This document shows positions 19,641-27,873 of a DNA stretch of 64,000 bases, piece by piece; positions within the stretch are counted from its first letter, which is position 1; each line of letters starts with the position of its first letter. This DNA is from Thermoanaerobaculia bacterium. GTDB taxonomy: Bacteria > Acidobacteriota > Thermoanaerobaculia > Multivoradales > J023. The notes beneath the pieces are model-generated. The model did not search any database and was not told the DNA's origin. It was given only the letters and a program-made list of their open reading frames with translations. Location: the NCBI GenBank assembly GCA_030431255.1, contig JAUIJL010000016.1, forward strand, positions 124,001 to 188,000, read 5' to 3'. Both the position numbers and the translations under genes were made by a program.

Positions 19641-22017
19641 CTTGCAGCTCGGGGAATTTGGCTGGGTCGTAGCGCAGATGGATTGATTTGAGGTCCGGGC
19701 CGAGGTCTGCCACATCGACAGGATCGCCTTCACAGAGCATTAGGATGCCATGGTCTTTCGAGAAATCCTCGTGGAATAGGCGAAGTGCGAAGAACTCACT
19801 TGGTTGACTGGAATCTGAGTTTTTTGGGGGCCTCTTGAGAAATGAAGCCTCGATTTCTTGAACGACAAAAATAACCCTATGATCCTTTAGGAGCTCGTCC
19901 GCCAATTCGTCGTGTGAGATCAGACCAGTTTTCGAAAGGACTTTCTGGGCCCTTTCGGAGAGCGAGGTTCCCGTCTGTACGGCCGTTTCCAGCCCGATCG
20001 CTATGGGAGTCAACGAGCTGGGAAATACCTTCCTAAATCTCTGCCAGAGGGGCAAGTTTGTCACTAATGCCAATTGAAGACGCTTGGCGACGCCCTCGGG
20101 ATTTGCAGTGAAGGCAACCAAATCCCTCCGCTTCCTTAGATCGTCTAGAACGCCGAGCTCCTGTCTCGTCGGGGTAACCGAAGATTGCAAGGTACCCAGC
20201 AAATAACGCAGCATCTGGACTACGGAGGCGCCTGACAAATTACGGAACAATTTGGTTGCGGAGGGTCTCGAGACATCCGACAGTTGCCAAAACAACTCGA
20301 CTCGATAGAAACGGAGAAGTCGTTGGCGGATGGGTCCAAAGGCCAGAAGGACAGAGCTGAAATCCAGATTCCAGCGGGATTTTCGTAGGACCCACTTCCT
20401 TAGATGCTTTGAAAATGGAAAGGCAAGCAGAAGTAAGTTGATAACAATCTTGAAGACTAAGAAAACGGGAATCGGCAATGCCAGAAGACTCACGAGAGGC
20501 AAAGGCCAGTAGTAGAAAGTCTGTGTTTTTGAAGTATTGCCGAGTGAGTCCCTCAATTGGAGGGAAACTTTTTGTGGAATCAGCAAACTGAGGTTGAAGT
20601 GCTGGAAGCCGACGGGACTGCTCGGATGGCAAGGTTCAGTAGCGGTCCTCGATGTCCGACCTGGCTGAAGAAAAGATGCCGGGGAGGTAGTGATTTCGAA
20701 GAATTCGCAATCGCTACCGGGATGTCCGAGGCCTGCGGGAGCAGGGATCTTCTTTCCATCTCTGAGATAACCGGTTTTCTTGAGATCGAGCTTTAGGGTA
20801 GAGCCGTAGACCAGCTTGTGGTCCTTGGCGATTTCGTGGGAAACCGTTTCGAAGTGAAGCGAGCTTTCTCGGTCCATGCGAAACAGCCCGCTTCGGCCCC
20901 AGAACCAAATGTCTTTCCCTGTATCCACAAGATCCGCGATTTTGAGCGCTCGATTCTCTTCGAGCACTCCCAGTAGCGGTGAGAGCGAATAGGAATTCGT
21001 CGAGGACCTTTTCTCTAGAAGGTACGGGCCAAGTTCCGTTCTGAGCCAGACTCTTCCGTCCTTCAAAGGTTTGATGTCGAGAACTGGTCCGCCGGAAATT
21101 TGCGCCGGATTCACCACTGTGTCGAACCGTGGTCCATGATCTGTTTCCCGTACTTTGAGCACGTTTCCGTCGTGAGTTCCCAGCCAGGCCCCGTCGTCAA
21201 TGCCGGAAACGACTAGAATTCCGTTCTCTGAATCGAGCAGCGAGTCGAAGACGCTGAACTCGCTCAGTGAGGCTTGCATCCCGGAATCCTTGGGGATTGC
21301 ATACACCTCACCGGGTCTGGAAGTGCCGTGGGCAGAGCTAAGGGTCCAAATCCAAAGGTGGTTGCCGATTTCTCTTAGGCCGGCAACGGTATTCGGCAGG
21401 GTATGTTCGATGATGGTTTGTCCGTCCAGCGATCTAGCTTTGAGGAACCTCGTCCCTCCGATCCAAAGCTGGCGATTGAATGGGGCCAGCGCCATCACCG
21501 CTTCGGTTCCGGAAGGACCGGCAGGCTTATCTTCTAGGTCGTAGCACTGGTATCCGGGTGAATGTGTCGCACAAATTAAGCTGCCGAAGGAGGCCAAGCC
21601 AAAGGAGGTTTTGGGAGTGGTCTGTTGCCAAGAGATTGGAGAGCCCTCATCAGGTATCTGAGTCCAATACAGCCCATTTTCTGCCGCAACCCATAAGCGC
21701 GGGCCCAGCCTTCTGAAGGAATGAACCTTGCCGGGGCGGGTGCCCACAGCCGGCTCGCCAGGGAACAGATCATCAGCTCGTCCTAGGTCTTTCGTGCCCT
21801 GCGCATATTCTTCGGGCAAGTCAACAAAGGAAGCCCCTTCTAATGTTTGAAGTTTGGACGAAGTGGCTAGGTAAACGCGGTCGTCGACGGCGATTCCGAC
21901 TGGGCTTGAATCGAAAGTCCCTTGAACCGGGATCAGCAACTCGCCGTGAGCTTGAGCACATAGCGCGGCCAGCACCCAAACCAGAGGGGTGCACCGAAGG
22001 AAAGCCGATTTTTTCAT
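19609..22017 (-). CDS. Hypothetical membrane protein: extracytoplasmic propeller-like region, transmembrane segment, cytoplasmic domain
   Basis: Signal peptide, Reg_prop-like repeats (RLWVAAENGLYW, QLWIGGTRF, GAWLGTHDGNVLKV), hydrophobic PLPLVSLLALPIPVFLVFKIVINLLLLAF, long C-terminal region. Confidence 0.7.
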   Translation of the reverse strand: MKKSAFLRCTPLVWVLAALCAQAHGELLIPVQGTFDSSPVGIAVDDRVYLATSSKLQTLEGASFVDLPEEYAQGTKDLGRADDLFPGEPAVGTRPGKVHSFRRLGPRLWVAAENGLYWTQIPDEGSPISWQQTTPKTSFGLASFGSLICATHSPGYQCYDLEDKPAGPSGTEAVMALAPFNRQLWIGGTRFLKARSLDGQTIIEHTLPNTVAGLREIGNHLWIWTLSSAHGTSRPGEVYAIPKDSGMQASLSEFSVFDSLLDSENGILVVSGIDDGAWLGTHDGNVLKVRETDHGPRFDTVVNPAQISGGPVLDIKPLKDGRVWLRTELGPYLLEKRSSTNSYSLSPLLGVLEENRALKIADLVDTGKDIWFWGRSGLFRMDRESSLHFETVSHEIAKDHKLVYGSTLKLDLKKTGYLRDGKKIPAPAGLGHPGSDCEFFEITTSPASFLQPGRTSRTATEPCHPSSPVGFQHFNLSLLIPQKVSLQLRDSLGNTSKTQTFYYWPLPLVSLLALPIPVFLVFKIVINLLLLAFPFSKHLRKWVLRKSRWNLDFSSVLLAFGPIRQRLLRFYRVELFWQLSDVSRPSATKLFRNLSGASVVQMLRYLLGTLQSSVTPTRQELGVLDDLRKRRDLVAFTANPEGVAKRLQLALVTNLPLWQRFRKVFPSSLTPIAIGLETAVQTGTSLSERAQKVLSKTGLISHDELADELLKDHRVIFVVQEIEASFLKRPPKNSDSSQPSEFFALRLFHEDFSKDHGILMLCEGDPVDVADLGPDLKSIHLRYDPAKFPELQATPPANPEAP

Positions 22018-22021
22018 GGGG

Positions 22022-23446
22022 TTATCTGGAGGCTTGTCGAGCGTGCACGGAGGAGTCCGGGTAACTCCTCACACATCGCGCCGTGAATTTGGTTTGAAAC
22101 GCCCTAAAGTTGTTCATTGGCGCGAATGCCACCGAAGAGATCTTCCTAAAGGGAGCTATTCTTCCGTCAACCCCGAGCTCCTCAACTTGGCCTTTTTCCA
22201 CGAAAGCCCACGTCGGGCCCGGGACCACAGTGAGATGGGCGGCGTGTGACGGCACCTGAGTTCTGGAGAGCACCTCGCCGGTCGCAGGGCTAATCTCGTA
22301 AAGCCACCAGTTCGTCTCATCCCTATCTAGGTTCAACGGCTCTTTGAACAAGACGAAGAGGCGCTCCTCAATTCCGTAGATGCCGGCCAATGACTCAGAG
22401 CTCTCATAGTTCTGGAGCGATAAGGTCGCGAGCTCAGGGCCCCTGCCTGCTCTGGATTTGTTCAGATCTATCTCAGCTTTTGCAACTCGGCGCAGTGCTT
22501 GAGGGAAGCCGTCCAGCCAGCGAGGCTCCGTGCTTCCGAACGAAATCTCTCCCAAGCGAGGTTCTGCTACACCTTCAACCTTGCCGTCGACGAATTCGCC
22601 GCCTTCAAGGAAGAGAGCGTAGGCTTTTCCTGCTGCCGTTGCGAAATAGGGAAACTCGAAGTAACGGCTGCGGAAACTGAGGGGGCCCATGTAGTGAAAC
22701 TTCTTGACGACACTCCCCTGCATGTCCGCGTTGAAAGTGATGAAAGCCGTAGAAAAACGATCGGCTGGTTTGGTGAGGGTAGGATCCGGATCCACGAGCT
22801 GCACCAATCCGGCAAAAGCAACTTCCGGCGGGCCGTCTCCAGTGGAATCTTCGATGGGAGTCCAGTCAAACATGCGAACGACTTGACCCAAGCTAACGGA
22901 CTGACCCCCGACCTCGGCTTGCGGCAACGACCCCAACTCACCATGGTAACTCAGATCCAGCGGCTGGCTGCTGTTCTTGTTGAGTTTGGCGAGTCGCCCT
23001 TGCTCGATGTCTTGAAAGATGATCTCGCCATCTCGACCTCGGATTCGAGACGGGATCGTATTCGAGAGATCGATCTTGAGCATGGAGGAGCTGAGCTGCG
23101 ACGACTTTTGGTTGCCCTTCGACAGTACCAGTTGGCCGTTGGTGCGAATCTCCACGATGTCTTCTCTAGTCGTATCTACGACTACTAGAGTCGGCTCGCC
23201 GTTTCGATCCACGCCCCAGGCTCCGGAAGCAGTGGAGTAGATCTGGCGGTCAAGCGTTGTATTGCCACACACCCCATCTTTGGGGACATATTTGCTGCCG
23301 CCTCCGAAAGCTGGGCTTCCAGACCAAGAAGCTGTGAGTAGCGCGCAGATCACCATCGAGACGGTCGAGAGGTGATCAAGGTACTGGCGGCGATGGGATC
23401 GATGCGGCTTGTCCATGATTCGAGACTCCAGCGAGAGTATGTTCAA
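22022..23446 (-). CDS. Hypothetical secreted protein
   Basis: 474-aa ORF with N-terminal hydrophobic signal; 5 nt from the next minus-strand gene. Confidence 0.7.
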   Translation of the reverse strand: MNILSLESRIMDKPHRSHRRQYLDHLSTVSMVICALLTASWSGSPAFGGGSKYVPKDGVCGNTTLDRQIYSTASGAWGVDRNGEPTLVVVDTTREDIVEIRTNGQLVLSKGNQKSSQLSSSMLKIDLSNTIPSRIRGRDGEIIFQDIEQGRLAKLNKNSSQPLDLSYHGELGSLPQAEVGGQSVSLGQVVRMFDWTPIEDSTGDGPPEVAFAGLVQLVDPDPTLTKPADRFSTAFITFNADMQGSVVKKFHYMGPLSFRSRYFEFPYFATAAGKAYALFLEGGEFVDGKVEGVAEPRLGEISFGSTEPRWLDGFPQALRRVAKAEIDLNKSRAGRGPELATLSLQNYESSESLAGIYGIEERLFVLFKEPLNLDRDETNWWLYEISPATGEVLSRTQVPSHAAHLTVVPGPTWAFVEKGQVEELGVDGRIAPFRKISSVAFAPMNNFRAFQTKFTARCVRSYPDSSVHARQASR

Positions 23447-23488
23447 TTTTTGGTAGTGCTTTGATTTCAGAAAAAATTGGATCTGGAG

Positions 23489-23719
23489 TCAACAATCTAT
23501 GGGAAATCCTCCGCACGAGGAGCTTGCGGAGTCCCAACTGCCGTTGCCGCATTTTTCGAGACCAAGGTAAGAGTCAGCCGCTTCTGGTTGGGTAGCGGGG
23601 GCTGTCAGGCCACAGCTGTATTTCGGAGCTTGGGAGCTGAGAGGTATCGAAGCCAGGAGCATAATGAGAAAGACGAAAGCCGGTCGCGTGAAAACCTTTA
23701 ACTTCGAGAACATAGTCAT
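23489..23719 (-). CDS. Small secreted Cys-containing protein
   Basis: 76 aa: signal peptide MFSKLKVFTRPAFVFLIMLLASIPLSSQA followed by a short mature region with four Cys; co-oriented with the two preceding genes. Confidence 0.5.
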   Translation of the reverse strand: MTMFSKLKVFTRPAFVFLIMLLASIPLSSQAPKYSCGLTAPATQPEAADSYLGLEKCGNGSWDSASSSCGGFPIDC

Positions 23720-24155
23720 CCCTCCAAGTGGTCAGAGACCACAAATTTCGGCCAACTTCCAAGGCTGTCGGCGGTGGTCGGCTCGTTGCAGTGTCGGTTT
23801 CAAAGCTTCGAAGCTCCGAAACGTCGATCACCCACACTACGGACGAACCCGACACGGAATTCGATAGCTGTGGGGTAAATCATCCCCAAGCACCTCTGGT
23901 TCTTCTGCGAATTTGGCGGACACTACCGAAAAGACGGGCGGTTGTCAATCGGCCGCTTTAACGGAAGGTCTACCGTCGGGAGCCGCCTCCCGAGAGGTCG
24001 CAAAGGATCCTGGGAGTCGAGCCCGGTGGTTCGAATCCCAGACCGCTGTGTATCTAGGCTTCTATCCTAAACAGCGACAAACCGGTGGAAAAGGGCTCAT
24101 GCCTCGACCATTAATTTCTTGATGGAGCGCTCTTCTGGCGGATTGGTTCGCTGAT

Positions 24156-24175
24156 TCCGTCCGGTTTCGGACGGA
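24156..24175. repeat. 8-bp perfect inverted repeat upstream of pglX
   Basis: TCCGTCCG-gttt-CGGACGGA; arms share CCGTCCG/CGGACGG with the dyads at 40140 and 47409. Confidence 0.75.
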
Positions 24176-24249
24176 CCTTGGCATTATACTGCATCTGCCG
24201 GGACAATTCCGACCTGGGAAATTCACTAGGCATCGTAGGGAGATGGCGC

Positions 24250-27200
24250 GTGATCGATAGGCTGCGTTTGTTGGGGGATTTGAAACCGCTTTTGGCGACG
24301 CTCGAAGACGATTTGCGGGCCCGCTTGGGGGCCCACGACGAGCTGGACGCGGGTTGGCGGGCGGAATACGAAGCCGCGCGCGAGGCGCGCCGAACGGGCG
24401 ACGCTTACGCCGCTTGGCGCGACCAGCAGCTGACTCAAGTGGGTGTGGCCTGGCTGCTCGGGTGCGTGTTTTTACGCTTCTTGGAAGACAACGCCTTGGT
24501 CGACGCGCCGGGCCTTGCCGGGCCGGGGGAGCGCCTGGAGCAGGCCGTGGAGCGGCATTTGCTCTACTTCCGCGAGCACCCCGAGCTGTCGGATCGCGAG
24601 TATTTGCTCAGCCTCTTCGAGGCGGCGGCGGGACTGCCCGGGGCGTCGGAGGTCTTCGACCCGGCGCACAACCCCCTGTGGCGGCTCGGACCGTCGGGCG
24701 ACGGCGCTCGCGCCCTATTGGATTTTTGGCAGCAGCGGGATCCGGACAGCGGTGAGCTGATCCACGATTTCACCGATCCGGATTGGGATACCCGCTTTCT
24801 CGGCGATCTCTACCAAGATCTTTCCGAGGCCGCGCGCAAACGTTACGCGCTCTTGCAAACCCCCGACTTCGTGGAATCCTTCCTGCTCGACCGCACCCTC
24901 GGTCCGGCGTTGGAGGCGTTTCCCTTGGAGGAGGTTCGCCTGCTCGACCCCACCTGCGGCTCGGGGCACTTTCTGCTCGGCGGTTTCGAGCGGTTGTTGG
25001 ACCGCTGGTTGGGGCACGCGCCGGAGATCAATGTGCGCGAGTTGGTGCAGCGGGCGCTCGACGCCGTGGCCGGGGTGGACGTCAATCCCTTCGCGGTGGC
25101 TATCGCGCGTTTTCGGCTGCTGGTGGCGGCCTTGCGGGCCTGCGAGGTCCACAGCCTCCGGGCGGCGCCGAGCTTTCGCCTCAACGTGGCCTGCGGCGAC
25201 TCGTTGCTGCACGGTCCGCGCTTCGGCACGGGCTCGATCGGCGCTACCCGCGGCACCCAGACCAGCTTGCTCGACGTCGATCCCTTGGCTTTTGTTTACG
25301 AGACCGAGGATCGCGACGCCCTGCGGCGGATCTTGGGGCGTCAATACGCGGCGGTGGTGGGCAATCCGCCGTACATCACGGTCAAAGATAAGGCGCTCAA
25401 TCAGGCCTATCGCCAGAAATACGGTAGCTGCCACCGTCAGTATTCTTTGGCGGTGCCGTTTTTCGAAAGGTTTTTTGAGCTGGCGACTTCAGGCGACGCC
25501 TCCGAGCCGGCGGGATTCGTGGGCATGATCACGGCGAATTCCTTTATGAAACGGGAATTCGGCAAAAAGCTGGTGACGGACTTCATCCCTAACCTGGACC
25601 TCACCCACGTCATCGACACCTCCGGTGCCTACATTCCCGGCCACGGCACGCCGACAGTTATCCTGTTGGGTCAGAACCGCTCTCCAGTGAAAGCCAACGT
25701 GCGGGCGGTGCTCGGCATCCATGGTGAGCCGTCGACACCTTCCGACCCTTCCCAAGGTAAGGTCTGGCGCTCGATTGTCGGCAGTATCGACGAGCCCGGT
25801 TTCGAGAACGAGTTCGTCTCTGTGAGCGACAAACCGCGCAAACTCTACGGCTCCCATCCCTGGACCTTGACTGGCGGCGGGGCGGTGGAGCTTAAGGCGA
25901 AGATCGAGAGCCACTCAGAGCAGGTTTTGGCTGACTTGATCGAAGTAGTTGGCTTTGCAGCAATTACCGGATTGGATGACTTGTATATTGTGGAGGATTC
26001 GGCCACTTCGAGTAGATTGGGGCTTCACTTAACTCGAAGCTTCGTCACAGGTTCCAAGGTTCGAGACTGGGAAATCCTCAACCCAAAGGTTTCAATTTGG
26101 CCATATGAAGAAGATCTTCAGGCTATCAAGATGACCGAATACCCCAACATTCTTTATTTTATGTGGCCTTTCCGAACGCTACTCCTATCGAGGAAGAGAT
26201 TTGGAAAGCCCTTTGCCGAAATCGACTGCGCTTGGTTTGAATGGAGGGAGCTATACCGAGAGAAGTTTGAGAGTCCTCTGAGTATAACCTTTCCGTTCGT
26301 CTCGACTCATAATCATTTTGTCCTCGACCGGGGTGCCAAAGTTTTCAACCGGCATGCACCGGTCATCAAGCTACCCGCGGACGCCACCGTCGACGACCAC
26401 CTGGCGCTCTTGGGTCTATTGAACAGCTCCGTCGCGTGTTTTTGGCTGAAACAGGTTTGCTTCGCAAAGGGTGGAGATTTGGTTGGTAGAGAAGGCGCTC
26501 GATTGAGTAAATCTCTGTGGGAAGATCGCTACGAGCATGACGGTGGCAAGATTGGCAAATTTCCCTTGCCGCCTGAAAAGCCTATTGATCGAGCGCGAGT
26601 CTTAGATTCAGCAGCAAGAAGTCTGCGGGAGGAATCACCTGACCATTTGATGGTGACAGAAACTCCTTCAAAAGAAAGACTCCAAGCTGGCGAGGCCAAG
26701 AGCGATTCGATTTGGCATGAAATGGTGTTTCGCCAAGAAGAGCTGGACTGGTGGTGTTACCGTGCCTACGGCTTGCTCGACGAGGATCTGAATTGGTCCG
26801 GCGATCCCGTGCCCCTGAAGCTGGGGGAGCGGGCCTTCGAGATCGTCCTGGCCAGGAAGATGGCTGCGGGCGAGCTGCAAACGGAATGGTTCGTCCGCCA
26901 CGGTTCCCAGCCGATTACCGATCTACCCGACCATTGGCCCGAAGACTACCGTCGGCTGGTGGCGCGACGGATCCAGGAGATCGCCGACAATAAGAACATT
27001 CGCCTGATCGAGCTTCCGGAATACAAACGTCGTTGGCAGCGGGAGTCCTGGGAATCCCAACAGGAACGAGCACTCCAAAACTGGCTGCTCGACCGCCTCG
27101 AAACCGACCGCGTTTGGAAAGGCGAGCCGGCCCTCCTGGGTGTCACCGCAATCACCGACCGCCTGCGCGCCGAGCAGGGCTTCCAAGAAGTAGTAGAGCT

Positions 27201-27873
27201 CTACGCCGGCACCGACGCCGAGCTCACCCGCGTGGTGTCGGACCTCTTGTCGAGCCAAGCCGTGCCCTACCTGGCCGCCTGGCGCTACAAACCCTCGGGC
27301 CTGCGCAAACGTCGAGCCTGGGAGCAGTGTTGGGACCTGCAACGCCGGGAAGACGCCATCGACGCCCGCGTCGCCCTGCCCGAAGACCACCCGGATCACC
27401 TCAAACCCGCCGACGCCGAGCGCCTCAAAGCCGAGCAAGTCGGCGACATCGCCGTGCCACCCAAATACGCCTCCTCCGACTTTAAGAGCGCCGTCTACTG
27501 GCGCTGCCGCGGCAAGCTCGACGTGCCCAAAGAACGCTTCATCGCCGTGCCCGGCAGCGAGCGCTCCACCGAGCCCACCCCGGTCTACGGCTGGGCCGGC
27601 TGGAACCCCCTGGAACGGGCCAAAGCCCTCGCCGCCTTCTACTTGGAAATGAAAGAAAACGAAGGCTGGCCCCCCGAGCGCCTCGTGCCCCTGCTCGGCG
27701 GCATCCTCGAGCAAGAGCCGTGGATCCGCCAATGGCACAACGAAGAAGACGGCCAACAAGAGCTGGCCGCCTACTTCCACACCTTCGTCGACGAAGAGGC
27801 CCGCGACCTGGGCCTCACCGTCGACACCGTAAAAGCGTGGGAGCCGCCGTCGAAACGGCGCCGGCGGCGGTGA
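24250..27873 (+). CDS. pglX: BREX type 2 adenine-specific DNA methyltransferase PglX
   Basis: DPTCGSGHFLLGGFERLL (SAM motif), VGNPPYITVKDKALNQAYR (NPPY), VIDRLRLLGDLKPLLATLEDDLRARL N-terminus; BREX context. GTG start 24250 preferred over track start 24178. Confidence 0.9.
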   Translation: MIDRLRLLGDLKPLLATLEDDLRARLGAHDELDAGWRAEYEAAREARRTGDAYAAWRDQQLTQVGVAWLLGCVFLRFLEDNALVDAPGLAGPGERLEQAVERHLLYFREHPELSDREYLLSLFEAAAGLPGASEVFDPAHNPLWRLGPSGDGARALLDFWQQRDPDSGELIHDFTDPDWDTRFLGDLYQDLSEAARKRYALLQTPDFVESFLLDRTLGPALEAFPLEEVRLLDPTCGSGHFLLGGFERLLDRWLGHAPEINVRELVQRALDAVAGVDVNPFAVAIARFRLLVAALRACEVHSLRAAPSFRLNVACGDSLLHGPRFGTGSIGATRGTQTSLLDVDPLAFVYETEDRDALRRILGRQYAAVVGNPPYITVKDKALNQAYRQKYGSCHRQYSLAVPFFERFFELATSGDASEPAGFVGMITANSFMKREFGKKLVTDFIPNLDLTHVIDTSGAYIPGHGTPTVILLGQNRSPVKANVRAVLGIHGEPSTPSDPSQGKVWRSIVGSIDEPGFENEFVSVSDKPRKLYGSHPWTLTGGGAVELKAKIESHSEQVLADLIEVVGFAAITGLDDLYIVEDSATSSRLGLHLTRSFVTGSKVRDWEILNPKVSIWPYEEDLQAIKMTEYPNILYFMWPFRTLLLSRKRFGKPFAEIDCAWFEWRELYREKFESPLSITFPFVSTHNHFVLDRGAKVFNRHAPVIKLPADATVDDHLALLGLLNSSVACFWLKQVCFAKGGDLVGREGARLSKSLWEDRYEHDGGKIGKFPLPPEKPIDRARVLDSAARSLREESPDHLMVTETPSKERLQAGEAKSDSIWHEMVFRQEELDWWCYRAYGLLDEDLNWSGDPVPLKLGERAFEIVLARKMAAGELQTEWFVRHGSQPITDLPDHWPEDYRRLVARRIQEIADNKNIRLIELPEYKRRWQRESWESQQERALQNWLLDRLETDRVWKGEPALLGVTAITDRLRAEQGFQEVVELYAGTDAELTRVVSDLLSSQAVPYLAAWRYKPSGLRKRRAWEQCWDLQRREDAIDARVALPEDHPDHLKPADAERLKAEQVGDIAVPPKYASSDFKSAVYWRCRGKLDVPKERFIAVPGSERSTEPTPVYGWAGWNPLERAKALAAFYLEMKENEGWPPERLVPLLGGILEQEPWIRQWHNEEDGQQELAAYFHTFVDEEARDLGLTVDTVKAWEPPSKRRRRR

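Noticed and set aside
24013-24050. tRNA-like T-loop sequence GGTTCGAATCCC, possible tRNA or tRNA remnant near the pglX insert border
   Set aside because: Only about two T-stem pairs form, no CCA-side acceptor pairing or cloverleaf could be found; resemblance is limited to the loop consensus.
24178-24193. Sigma-54-like TTGGCATTATACTGCA upstream of pglX
   Set aside because: GG to GC spacing is 9 nt instead of the required 10, and no nearby activator gene.
26923-27780. Long antisense ORF within pglX (285 aa) and similar antisense ORFs such as 30582-31637 in pglY
   Set aside because: Shadow ORFs of GC-rich coding sequence; compositionally biased, no recognisable motifs, opposite a confidently identified gene.
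27720-27869. Track ORF start for the TIR protein at 27720
   Set aside because: The 50 N-terminal residues are an out-of-frame reading of pglX; the TIR domain begins at the GTG at 27870.
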